Shown: piece by piece, positions 21,930 to 27,809 of the stretch
Position numbering within the stretch: position 1 is the first letter of the stretch
Layout: every line of letters begins with the position of its first letter
Virus record (IMG/VR): IMGVR_UViG_3300017523_000058
Span: 1 to 27,809 of that record
Reading direction: 5' to 3' (one strand)
Origin: a virus
Length of the DNA: 27,809 nucleotides
The notes under the pieces: generated by a model
The model's database searches: none
Seen by the model: the letters and a program-made list of their open reading frames with translations, nothing else
What the model was told of the DNA's origin: nothing
Program-made: the position numbers and the translations under genes

Positions 21930-22331
21930 ATGCCGATCAATAGCCGCAACAAAGGCGCAAGCGCCGAGCGCCAGCTCATCAAGGAAATCTATGAGTGGAC
22001 GGGCATGGAGCTGACGCGCAATTTCAGCCAGGCATCGGTTGGCGGGCATGACCTGATCGGGCTCGACTTCTGGGCCATCGAGTGCAAGCGGTATGCGGTT
22101 GCAAAAGAGCATGACAAGAAATTGTGGTGGCAACAGGCCGTGAACCAGGCGCGGCGTGTTGGAAAGAAGCCGGTCGTCTGCTACCGCGAGGACAGGCGGC
22201 CGTGGCGGTGCATTCTTCCCTATCCCGACACCACGATATTCGGGGTGGAAGATTACCGATGCACCGCCGAAGTAGACCTGGAGCTTTTCTGCGGGATTAT
22301 CCGCGAAGAAATATCAGACCTGACGAGGTAA
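21930..22331 (+). CDS. Holliday-junction resolvase-like nuclease
   Basis: ATG 21930 (MPINSRNKGASAERQLIKEI) is used; an earlier in-frame ATG at 21909 is possible but overlaps the preceding gene. The 133-residue protein has a PD-(D/E)XK nuclease pattern: SAERQLIKEI (Glu13), GGHDLIGLDFWAIECKRY (Asp41, Glu51-x-Lys53) and WWQQAVNQARRVGKKPVVCYREDRR. The length and the order E, D, ExK, Q suit the archaeal-Hjc-like/phage resolvase family that trims branched DNA before packaging. It neighbours other recombination genes. Its precise specificity cannot be seen. Confidence 0.72.
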   Translation: MPINSRNKGASAERQLIKEIYEWTGMELTRNFSQASVGGHDLIGLDFWAIECKRYAVAKEHDKKLWWQQAVNQARRVGKKPVVCYREDRRPWRCILPYPDTTIFGVEDYRCTAEVDLELFCGIIREEISDLTR

Positions 22332-22334
22332 CCA

Positions 22335-23072
22335 ATGAAACTCACTGATATCGCACGGGGCGGAAAAATGAAGCCGCCCAGGGTGCTGGTTCACGGCCCT
22401 GCCGGGATCGGCAAAACAACCTTCGGGGCGAAAGCGCCAGCGCCGATATTCCTACCGGTCGAGGACGGCCTTGGTAGACTGGAAAACGACGCATTTCCGA
22501 CGCCCAAGAATTACACCGAGGCCAGGTCGGCGCTCGACGCCCTGGTAAATGATGATCACCAATACCGGACAGTCATCGTCGACTCGATGGACTGGCTGGA
22601 GCCGCTGATCTGGAAACACACCTGCGAGAAGAACGGTTGGACGTCGATCGAGCAGCCAGGATTCGGCAAGGGCTACGTCGAGGCGCTGCGCTACTGGCGA
22701 GAGTTCCTGGACCGGCTCAACTACCTCCGCGACCAGAAAAAGATGGCCGTGGTCTTGTGCTGCCACACGGCGGTCAAACGGTTTGAGGCACCGGACTCCG
22801 AGGGGTATGACCGGTACGTCCTGAAGCTGCAAACCAAAGCGGCCGATCTAATCTCAGAGAATTGCGACTGCATATTCTTCGCAAAATGGGAGGCGTCGAC
22901 CGTCAAGACCGAGGAGAAGGGACGCCCCAGGACCCGCGGCGTGGGGCATGGCAATAGGGTTATGCACACCGAAGAGCGCCCAGCCTGGATCGCGAAAAAC
23001 CGATACGGTCTGCCGGAAGAAATGCCCTTCGACTGGTCAGAATTTATGAAAGCACTGAAAGGAGCGAACTGA
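22335..23072 (+). CDS. Sak4-like recombinase ATPase (AAA_24 family)
   Basis: The 245-residue P-loop ATPase has Walker A GPAGIGKTT (about 21-29), a Walker B VIVDSMDW (about 80-87) and a sensor-like VVLCCHTAV (about 140-148). There is a basic C-terminal part (RPRTRGVGHGNRVMHTEERPAWIAKNRYGLP). This is the compact RecA-core layout of phage AAA_24/Sak4 proteins, which anneal or exchange single strands with help from an SSB. The next gene encodes an SSB-like DUF669 protein, and a YqaJ exonuclease lies nearby on the other strand: a full phage recombination set. Start ATG 22335 has GAGG six bases before it. A one-base overlap joins it to the SSB-like gene. Confidence 0.75.
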   Translation: MKLTDIARGGKMKPPRVLVHGPAGIGKTTFGAKAPAPIFLPVEDGLGRLENDAFPTPKNYTEARSALDALVNDDHQYRTVIVDSMDWLEPLIWKHTCEKNGWTSIEQPGFGKGYVEALRYWREFLDRLNYLRDQKKMAVVLCCHTAVKRFEAPDSEGYDRYVLKLQTKAADLISENCDCIFFAKWEASTVKTEEKGRPRTRGVGHGNRVMHTEERPAWIAKNRYGLPEEMPFDWSEFMKALKGAN

Positions 23073-23530
23073 TGTTTGATGCCGAGAAGATTCTCAACGA
23101 GACCCCCGAAAAGTCGTTCGGCCCCCTGCCGGCTGGCTGGTATGAGGCAACGATTAACGGGTTCCTGATGAAAACATCCAAAACAGGCCAGGAGTATCTC
23201 AACGTTGAGATGCAGACTGACAAGGGAAAGGTCTGGTACAACCTGAACATCCTTCATGAGAAAGAGCAGGTGCGGAACATCGCCGCCGAGCAGCTCGCCA
23301 GGCTTTGCATGGCGGCTGGGTTCCGGTCCATTAAGAACCCGCAGAACCCGGAGGAGCTGATCGGTTCCAAGGTAAGCGTCCTGGTCGAGGTAGACGGGAA
23401 CTTTAACCGCATCAAGTCGGTGGAGGGCATTGAGAAGAAGCAGGCCCCCGCCGAGCAGCTATATTCCACCAAGAGCGAGCCAGCGCCTTCGGCCGCGAGC
23501 TCGGACTTTGACGACGACATTCCGTTCTGA
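23072..23530 (+). CDS. SSB-like DUF669 protein
   Basis: The 152-residue protein starts MFDAEKILNETPEKSFGPLPAGWYEATINGFLM, has beta strands QEYLNVEMQTDKGKVWYNLNI and VSVLVEVDG typical of DUF669 single-stranded-DNA-binding-like proteins, and ends DFDDDIPF, the acidic tip used by bacterial SSBs to recruit partners. It likely coats single strands for the Sak4-like ATPase just upstream. A linker rich in A/S/P (about 120-145) separates fold and tip, as in SSB. The gene overlaps both neighbours by one base, so the recombinase, this protein and dUTPase are one coupled run. Confidence 0.8.
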   Translation: MFDAEKILNETPEKSFGPLPAGWYEATINGFLMKTSKTGQEYLNVEMQTDKGKVWYNLNILHEKEQVRNIAAEQLARLCMAAGFRSIKNPQNPEELIGSKVSVLVEVDGNFNRIKSVEGIEKKQAPAEQLYSTKSEPAPSAASSDFDDDIPF

Positions 23531-23952
23531 TGAATATCCAGATCCAACTACTACTCGCGGAGGCAATCGTGCCCACCCGATCGACGCCCGGCGCTGCCGG
23601 GCTCGATCTCTATGCCGCCGAGGACGCGTGGCTATGGCCTGGCGACTATCGGACGGTTGAGACCGGCGTCGCGGTGTCGCTGCCGGTCGATCACGTTGGC
23701 CTGGTCTGGCCGCGATCAGGGTGGGCGGCTAAGTTCGGAATCGACACACTGGCGGGCGTTATCGACTGCGACTATCGCGGCGGAATCGGCGTGGTGCTCG
23801 TCAATCACGGTGAGGAACCGTTCGAGGTTTCTATCGGTGACCGGATCGCGCAGCTAGTCGTGCAACGGTATACGGACGCCACCCTTATGGTAGTCAGCGA
23901 GCTCGGCCGGACTCATCGAGACGTCCGCGGCTTCGGCAGCACCGGTGACTAG
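23530..23952 (+). CDS. dut: dUTPase
   Basis: The 140-residue trimeric-type dUTP pyrophosphatase has all five motifs: STPGAAGLDLYA (19-29), PRSG (61-64), GVIDCDYRGG (76-85), GDRIAQLV (103-110) and the C-terminal arm RGFGSTG (133-139), whose phenylalanine stacks on the uracil. It hydrolyses dUTP to dUMP and keeps uracil out of phage DNA. The length is typical for the enzyme (about 140-150). It is coupled to the SSB-like gene by a one-base overlap. No other nucleotide-metabolism enzyme is obvious in the window except the DUF3310 protein. Confidence 0.95.
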   Translation: MNIQIQLLLAEAIVPTRSTPGAAGLDLYAAEDAWLWPGDYRTVETGVAVSLPVDHVGLVWPRSGWAAKFGIDTLAGVIDCDYRGGIGVVLVNHGEEPFEVSIGDRIAQLVVQRYTDATLMVVSELGRTHRDVRGFGSTGD

Positions 23953-23955
23953 CCG

Positions 23956-24126
23956 ATGCACCTCCGGAACAAGCGTGTTCAAGAATCCATCGCTGCACTA
24001 AGGCAGACTGGACATTTCGTCCTGGTTCTTAAACCGGGCCAGCTCGAAGGCCTGCCGAGGGATGCTGTTGAGCAGCGTTTGCAACAGACAATCGAGGAGA
24101 TGAAGAACGAACGATCAACCGAATGA
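23956..24126 (+). CDS. Small protein of unknown function
   Basis: A 56-residue frame begins at ATG 23956, four bases after the dUTPase stop: a basic N-terminus (MHLRNKRVQESIAALRQTG), a hydrophobic strand HFVLVLKPGQ and an acidic/polar helix LPRDAVEQRLQQTIEEMKNE. It fills the gap between dUTPase and the zinc protein with no other candidate, and its amino-acid make-up looks coding, but no ribosome-binding site is evident and I recognise no family. Confidence 0.52.
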   Translation: MHLRNKRVQESIAALRQTGHFVLVLKPGQLEGLPRDAVEQRLQQTIEEMKNERSTE

Positions 24127-24168
24127 AGGCAAACTTCATCGCCAAACTATAAAGAATCGAGGAATCTC

Positions 24169-24576
24169 ATGGACGTTAAAGCAATCGCCGAAGCTCTCGG
24201 GCTTAAGAGGGCTGGCAGCGAATACAAGGGTCCTTGTCCGTTATGTGGCGGGCATGACCGATTTCACATTAAGCAGGGCCAGTCGGCCGACCTCATCCTT
24301 CTCTGCCGCTACGGCTGTCGATACGCCGATATCATGCGCGAGCTTGAGAATCGTGGCCTGGTGCCGAAGGGGGACTTCAAGCCGACGCAATATCGCCAGT
24401 CGGATTTGAGCTATTGCGACGTCCTGATGATGGTCGCCGAGGGTAATCTCCGGACGGACCTGACATTCAAGCCAGCAGATATCCTGGCGGTCGCTCGGAT
24501 GATGGGTCGGGTTGATCCTGAGCGCCAGGAGAGGCTCCAGAAGATCATGGATCAGATGCGCGGGAGGTTGCAGTGA
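24169..24576 (+). CDS. Primase-type zinc-ribbon protein
   Basis: The 135-residue protein begins with a DnaG/P4-type zinc-binding domain: YKGPCPLCGGHDRFHIKQGQ...LLCRYGCRYADIM, with Cys23, Cys26, Cys46 and Cys50 (or His29) as metal ligands. Only the zinc ribbon and a helical C-terminal half (about 80-135) are present; no TOPRIM or archaeo-eukaryotic primase catalytic domain is in this gene. It probably recognises template for priming or replication initiation in company with the helicase next door, to which it is coupled by GTGA. GAGG at about 24157 precedes the ATG by eight bases. Confidence 0.78.
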   Translation: MDVKAIAEALGLKRAGSEYKGPCPLCGGHDRFHIKQGQSADLILLCRYGCRYADIMRELENRGLVPKGDFKPTQYRQSDLSYCDVLMMVAEGNLRTDLTFKPADILAVARMMGRVDPERQERLQKIMDQMRGRLQ

Positions 24577-25655
24577 ACGACTACGAGGCATTCCTGGAGC
24601 GCTTCGAGAATTCCGCCTTCGGCCAGCTCGGGACAAGCGAATGGGATGAGCAAGTCACCCAGCCCGAGTGGATGCTCGACCGACTGATCCCGGCCGGGTC
24701 CATCGGGATGCTGTTCGGCCCAAACAACTCCGGCAAGAGTCACCTGATATGCGACCTGGTGGTGCACATGCGCAACGGCATGACCGAATGGCACGGACAT
24801 AAACTCTGCCCAGGGCCGGTGGTGATGTTCTCCGAGTCACATGGGCACATAAAAGCGCGTCTGAAAGCGTATATAAACCATTCTGAGGGCCAAAAGAGTC
24901 ACCCCCTGTACACCCACCCCACCATGAGCATAGAAACGGCTGAGATCGAATTTCTCGCGGCCTGGATGAATCTTTTGCCGCAGAAACCGATGATGCTGGT
25001 GTTCGATACCCTGAGTACGTCGTTCCAGCTAGAGGAAAACGACAACAAGGAGGCCGCCCGGCTCATGAAGATGATGGAGAAGTTCATCATCCCCGCTCTC
25101 GACCCGAGGGGCTGTATCTTCATCGTCCATCACACCAGCAAGATATCGGAAGGCAGGTCCGCTAGAGGCGCATCGGCGCTGATTGACAACATCGACTTCT
25201 CGATTAACGTCCAATGGGACAAAGAGATCGAGCGGACCGTCGCCAAATGGGAGAAGGATCGCTGGCGGCTGATCGATCATTCCCCCCAGTGGGCCGGCGA
25301 GCCATACAAGGTTCCAGTCGAGTTCACGAACGGGCAGGCCGACATGATGGTCCTGGAGTGGTCCGAGCACTCCGAGGAGGCCCGAGACATGGCGAAGGAA
25401 ATGCAGCGAGATATCCAGGTAAATCAGTGGAAGGGGATGATAAGAGACGCACTTACCGATCTGCCGGCTTACATACACACCAGTCGACATCGGGTTCCTG
25501 ACGGTCGGGTGCCGTGGAAGTTCCCAGCCGGAATACCGGATCGAGAGGTCAAGATGCTAAAGGAGTGGATGCGCTCTGAGATGACCACCGAGACGGTGTT
25601 CACCAGGACCGGCAAAGAGGCCGGGTTTTTTGTTGTCACCACCGCCGCCCCCTAA
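24573..25655 (+). CDS. RepA-like replicative helicase
   Basis: The GTG start (24573) overlaps the zinc gene stop and is preceded by GGAGG five bases away. The 360-residue protein has Walker A GPNNSGKS (49-56), a linker VVMFSESHGH (about 83-92), Walker B MMLVFDTLS (140-148), and a polar CIFIVHHTSK (about 181-190) with RSARGASALIDNIDFSINV. This is the RecA-like AAA_25/RepA hexameric helicase arrangement found in plasmids and phages, loaded at an origin and paired with a primase. The C-terminal ~120 residues include W-rich and basic segments typical of phage variants. A hairpin and structured region follow it, which could be an origin. Confidence 0.82.
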   Translation: MNDYEAFLERFENSAFGQLGTSEWDEQVTQPEWMLDRLIPAGSIGMLFGPNNSGKSHLICDLVVHMRNGMTEWHGHKLCPGPVVMFSESHGHIKARLKAYINHSEGQKSHPLYTHPTMSIETAEIEFLAAWMNLLPQKPMMLVFDTLSTSFQLEENDNKEAARLMKMMEKFIIPALDPRGCIFIVHHTSKISEGRSARGASALIDNIDFSINVQWDKEIERTVAKWEKDRWRLIDHSPQWAGEPYKVPVEFTNGQADMMVLEWSEHSEEARDMAKEMQRDIQVNQWKGMIRDALTDLPAYIHTSRHRVPDGRVPWKFPAGIPDREVKMLKEWMRSEMTTETVFTRTGKEAGFFVVTTAAP

Positions 25656-25685
25656 TAGAAAACCGGTGGTGACAACACAATTTTT
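25631..25685 (+). terminator. Hairpin terminator after the helicase
   Basis: TGTTGTCACCACCG (25631-25644) and CGGTGGTGACAACA (25664-25677) form a perfect 14-bp stem with a 19-base loop that contains the helicase stop codon, followed by CAATTTTT. It reads like an intrinsic terminator in the plus direction, although the loop is larger than usual; it may also act as a cruciform. Confidence 0.6.
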
Positions 25686-25696
25686 GAGAACATCAT

Positions 25697-25800
25697 AAGG
25701 GGCTCTAAGGGGGTATCAGTATCCACCAGGGTCGGCGTTAGCCGACCCCCTGGTGGGGGCTTCGCCCTGGTAGATACATCCAACCCCCAAGAGCCCCTAA
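25697..25800 (+). repeat. Long imperfect palindrome; candidate replication origin or structured RNA
   Basis: GGGGCTCT (25699-25706) pairs with AGAGCCCC (25790-25797) and GGGGG (25709-25713) with CCCCC (25784-25788). Inside, GTCGGC pairs with GCCGAC (25731-25736 with 25741-25746) over a GTTA loop. CCACCAGGG can pair either with the CCTGGTGG just downstream (25749-25756) or with CCCTGGTAG (25765-25773), and GGGC-TTC-GCCC forms a small hairpin (25757-25767). The alternative pairings suggest a switchable or multi-arm structure. It follows the helicase gene in a 157-base gap without a gene, a plausible place for an origin. Its function is not shown by the sequence. Confidence 0.5.
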
Positions 25801-25812
25801 TGCGAGAGCGAG

Positions 25813-26082
25813 ATGAGGCGATCTGATTACGACACCCCGGCGGTAGCAATGGTTGAGGCGTTGAACGCGTGTGTCGGTAGATGTGTTCACATGGCCTATC
25901 TGAGGGATGAGTTCAGATTCCGCCTTGGCGGGGAGCCTAAGATGGGCCAGTTCGCGTTCTGGCTGTTCAAGGTTTTGAGCGTGCCGGAGGTGGCCGAGTC
26001 GGCCGAGATCGTTAACATCAAGCGCCCTGGTCAGCACATCGACGTTTGGATCAAGGTTGCAAACCCGATCACGCTGGTGTAA
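25813..26082 (+). CDS. Hypothetical protein
   Basis: The 89-residue protein begins MRRSDYDTPAVAMVEALNACVGRCVHMAYLRDEFRFRL; a helical N-terminal half with two cysteines is followed by GQFAFWLFKVLSVPEVAESAEIV and a strand-like C-terminus HIDVWIKVANPITLV. No catalytic motif is visible and no family is recognised. The start follows the structured region; only a weak GAGCGAG precedes it. The stop codon lies inside the second copy of the operator-like dyad. It may be regulated with or terminated by that site. Confidence 0.6.
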   Translation: MRRSDYDTPAVAMVEALNACVGRCVHMAYLRDEFRFRLGGEPKMGQFAFWLFKVLSVPEVAESAEIVNIKRPGQHIDVWIKVANPITLV

Positions 26083-26094
26083 AAAAACTTTACA
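26078..26094. promoter_or_regulatory. Operator-like dyad, copy 2
   Basis: TGTAAA-N5-TTTACA is a perfect inverted repeat sharing 17 of 18 bases with copy 1 (GTGTAAAAAAACTTkACA). TTTACA could act as a -35 with TAGAAC (26111-26116) as a weak -10 sixteen bases later, then AAGGAGG and the next ATG. It is likely a second target of the Cro-like regulator. Confidence 0.6.
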
Positions 26095-26129
26095 GGCAGT
26101 GAGGACTGCCTAGAACCAAGGAGGCGATC

Positions 26130-26303
26130 ATGAACTGGAAGATCATTGCTGGGTTCGTCGCGTTCACGGCGATCTATGGCTGGGTTGGGACGATGGATAT
26201 GAAAGAGGAGCAGCGACAGGCCGAGCACTACGCTGAAATGGTATGTGCTGGCGCATGGCCTGATTACGATGACCGTAACCCAAACTGCGAGGATCAGGGA
26301 TGA
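26130..26303 (+). CDS. Small one-pass membrane protein
   Basis: AAGGAGG (26118-26124) five bases before ATG 26130 is the best ribosome-binding site in this part of the window. The 57-residue product has an N-terminal hydrophobic segment (about 4-20, KIIAGFVAFTAIYGWVG), then a polar domain with MVCAGAWPDYDDRNPNC, a 'C...WPDY...C' pattern found in small phage membrane proteins of unknown function. It overlaps the next gene as ATGA. Its own dyad/promoter region upstream suggests that it begins a small early operon. Confidence 0.72.
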   Translation: MNWKIIAGFVAFTAIYGWVGTMDMKEEQRQAEHYAEMVCAGAWPDYDDRNPNCEDQG

Positions 26304-26518
26304 ACGACATGGCAAAACTGACGCCCGAGGAAGAAGAAGCCTGGAAGCTCCATGAGCGTATGATCGCCAATCGCCAGGCCAGCGTTGGGCCACCGACTCA
26401 GGATGATGTTGAGTCGCTGCTGACAAGGATTCGCACGGGAATGACGACCGATTATGATGCGGAACTTGTTAGGTGCTGGATCATGGCCGTCGACAAGGAG
26501 AAAGGCGAGCGTGTTTGA
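26300..26518 (+). CDS. Hypothetical small protein
   Basis: The 72-residue protein starts with ATGA overlap to the previous gene. It is helical and acidic: LTPEEEEAWKLHERMIANRQ, then DDVESLLTRIRTGMTTDYDAELVRCWIMAVDKEK. No family is recognised. It is the second gene of the small early operon and overlaps the next one by eight bases. Confidence 0.62.
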   Translation: MNDMAKLTPEEEEAWKLHERMIANRQASVGPPTQDDVESLLTRIRTGMTTDYDAELVRCWIMAVDKEKGERV

Positions 26519-26735
26519 GCTAGAGATTCAAGGTGACGAGGGAATGCTTCACGTCGAGGTTCTGCATTATGACCCGGGCAGGCCGATGGTCGTCACCGGC
26601 TGGGGCTTTGGCGATGCCGAGCCGCCGGACCCCGAGGAAATGGACTATGTAGTCACTATGGACGGCGAGGATTATGAGCCGAACCTTAGCGAGGAACGGC
26701 GGATCGAAGAAGCGATAAGGGAGTGGCGGCCATGA
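26511..26735 (+). CDS. Hypothetical small acidic protein
   Basis: I chose GTG 26511, giving 74 residues that begin (V)FELEIQGDEGMLHVEVLHYD. The frame is open to 26454 but that part lies in the previous gene. The product has two short beta regions and an acidic, proline-containing middle (GDAEPPDPEEMDYVVTMDGEDYEP), ending in a helix RRIEEAIREWRP. No family is recognised. It overlaps the DUF3310 gene start as ATGA. Confidence 0.58.
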   Translation: MFELEIQGDEGMLHVEVLHYDPGRPMVVTGWGFGDAEPPDPEEMDYVVTMDGEDYEPNLSEERRIEEAIREWRP

Positions 26736-27028
26736 GCGACCCGGTGAACAATCCAGCGCACTACAAAGGCCATAATGGCGTCGACTGCATCACGGCGATG
26801 GAGGCGATGGTTGGCCCCGAGGTTTTTGCTGGTCACCTCCGTTGCCAGGTACTTAAGTACCTTTGGCGGTATCAGGAGAAAGGCACTCCGGTGCAGGACT
26901 TGAACAAAGCCCGGTTCTATCTCGACAGGCTCATCGAGCTTTCTGAGGATGACGGCGAACATGTAAGCATCTCTGATGAGTTGCGCCAGGCATACGCGAT
27001 GGCGGCACTGCACTCGGCGGACTGCTAG
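26732..27028 (+). CDS. DUF3310 protein (phage nucleotide-kinase-like)
   Basis: ATG 26732 (MSDPVNNPAHYKG) overlaps the previous stop; an upstream GTG is less likely. The 98-residue protein has the DUF3310 pattern: DPVNNPAHYKGHNGVDCITAMEAMVG, FAGHLRCQVLKYLWRYQEKG and DLNKARFYLDRLIEL. The family includes a staphylococcal phage protein described as nucleotide-kinase-like; the biochemical role in most phages is unproven. It is near other DNA-metabolism genes. Confidence 0.85.
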   Translation: MSDPVNNPAHYKGHNGVDCITAMEAMVGPEVFAGHLRCQVLKYLWRYQEKGTPVQDLNKARFYLDRLIELSEDDGEHVSISDELRQAYAMAALHSADC

Positions 27029-27036
27029 GCGGTCGC

Positions 27037-27708
27037 ATGCCAGCCAAGATTACCGTCCGGTCGAACCTTCGCCAGTTTACGCGCAAGCTGCCGCCTTTCC
27101 TTAAGCGGCAGGTGCCGTTCGCGACGTCAGTTGCGCTCAATGAAACCGCGAAGAAGGCGGCGAAGGCGCAGCGGGCACAAGCACAGCGAATTTTTGACCG
27201 CCCCACCCCCTTCCTCCTCAACGGCATTTACTCGCCAAGGGGTAGGGGGGCATTCCGCGGGCGTCGGTCGACGAAGCGCGATCTCTCGGCGGTACTGATC
27301 CCTGGTCTCAAAGGCCGCAACCGATTCGACGAGGCTTCGGCGCGAATAAACGAAGTCATCCGAATTCAGACTCAGGGGGGCACTCGGCTTCCGAAAAAGC
27401 GGGCCCTGGTGGTGCCCACCAGTAGCGCCCGTTTGAACAAGTACGGCAACCTCACCCGGAACAGGGTTCAGACTTTGCTCGCCAGGAGCGATGTTTTTTC
27501 AGCCGGAAGGGCCCAGGGCCTTCCTCCTGGAATTTATCAGCGAAAGAGGGGCGGGGGGTTAAAAATGCTGATTGCTTATGAGCCAGATGCCCGCTACTCA
27601 AAGACTTTCCCGTACTACCGTATCGCCAAGGGCGTAGTTCGGTCTCAGTTCGACAAGGAGTTCCGAAAGGCCTTCAAGAGGGCTGTCAGCACGGCGAAGA
27701 TCAGATGA
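27037..27708 (+). CDS. Minor tail protein (gpZ-like)
   Basis: The 223-residue basic protein starts KITVRSNLRQFTRKLPPFLKRQVPFATSVALNETAKKAAKAQRAQ, then RIFDRPTPFLLNGIY (about 51-65). This is the beginning shared by lambda gpZ-like and related phage virion proteins, which complete the tail or neck. The remainder has basic segments (SAVLIPGLKGRNRF, KKRALVVPTSSARLNKYGNL) and a C-terminal RIAKGVVRSQFDKEFRKAFKRAV typical of the group. It is separated from the other tail genes by the entire early region, but would precede the terminase if the ends join. The assignment is from pattern memory. Confidence 0.66.
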   Translation: MPAKITVRSNLRQFTRKLPPFLKRQVPFATSVALNETAKKAAKAQRAQAQRIFDRPTPFLLNGIYSPRGRGAFRGRRSTKRDLSAVLIPGLKGRNRFDEASARINEVIRIQTQGGTRLPKKRALVVPTSSARLNKYGNLTRNRVQTLLARSDVFSAGRAQGLPPGIYQRKRGGGLKMLIAYEPDARYSKTFPYYRIAKGVVRSQFDKEFRKAFKRAVSTAKIR

Positions 27709-27809
27709 GATCGCCTCACGGAGAAGATCGGATGAAGCCGCAGAGTTTCGAGGATCAGGCGAGATCGAAGGAGATGCCGGCATATACCCCCCGGGCTTTA
27801 GGTACTTTG
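27705..27809 (+). CDS. Partial open frame at the right edge
   Basis: A frame begins at ATG 27705 (ATGA overlap with the gpZ-like stop) or, more likely, at ATG 27732, which has GGAG eight bases before it. It stays open to the end of the window (MKPQSFEDQARSKEMP...). No family is recognised from 26-35 residues. If the ends of the window are joined, the frame closes with TAA at 34-36, overlapping the terminase small-subunit start by 11 bases. Confidence 0.45.
   Translation, partial: MRSPHGEDRMKPQSFEDQARSKEMPAYTPRALGTL

Noticed and set aside
1-27809. Integrase, attachment site, CI-type repressor, tRNA, CRISPR array
   Set aside because: I looked for them on both strands and found no supporting motifs. 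The Cro-like gene alone does not show a temperate lifestyle.

Overview
The window is part or all of the genome of a tailed double-stranded DNA phage with a lambda/HK97-type, siphovirus-like plan. It holds a gpA-type terminase, a lambda-family portal, an HK97-fold capsid, a 922-residue tape measure protein, a G/GT tail chaperone frameshift and a lysis cassette. It is densely coding: genes mostly overlap by 1 to 8 bases (ATGA, TGATG, TAATG), and no stretch over about 160 bases lacks a gene. I see no tRNA, rRNA, integrase, CRISPR or insertion sequence. The DNA looks moderately GC-rich. Several modules (the N-terminal domains of the capsid polyprotein, the 18332 virion protein, the Sak4-like/DUF669 pair) recall phages of marine Gram-negative bacteria, but the host is not identifiable from sequence.

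Layout on the + strand. 1-4493: terminase small and large subunits, a gpW-like joining protein, portal. 4483-7842: one giant capsid reading frame carrying three accessory domains, an HK97-type protease and the major capsid protein, with a strong internal ribosome-binding site ahead of the capsid part, closed by a strong terminator. 7881-10616: Rossmann-like protein, head-tail joining (FII-like), tail terminator (U-like), tail tube, tail chaperones with a canonical -1 slippery site. 10510-17215: tape measure, tail-tip proteins and a fibre ending in a C-type-lectin-like domain. 17236-18066: an Avd-like gene, a fragment resembling the C-terminus of a diversity-generating retroelement (DGR) reverse transcriptase, and a small aromatic-rich protein. 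18068-20506: membrane/coiled-coil protein, virion-type protein, holin, endolysin, HNH endonuclease.

The late genes meet a convergent minus-strand YqaJ-like exonuclease (20493-21431), which has its own terminator inside the HNH gene. From 21445 rightward lies the early/replication region: operator-like dyad, Cro/YdaS-like regulator, membrane protein, Holliday-junction resolvase-like nuclease, Sak4-like ATPase, SSB-like DUF669 protein, dUTPase, zinc-ribbon primase-like protein and a RepA-like helicase. An elaborate hairpin region (25631-25800), a candidate origin or structured RNA, follows. Then come small unknown genes, a DUF3310 protein and a gpZ-like tail protein that would lie just upstream of the terminase if the molecule is circular or circularly permuted.

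The most interesting result is an apparently decayed DGR. The fibre has a typical variable-region C-terminus and is followed by an Avd-like gene, but the template repeat and the catalytic core of the reverse transcriptase are missing, leaving only what looks like the last ~50 codons of the reverse transcriptase. Other points worth attention are the capsid polyprotein with nested starts, a repeated operator dyad, and the structured region after the helicase.
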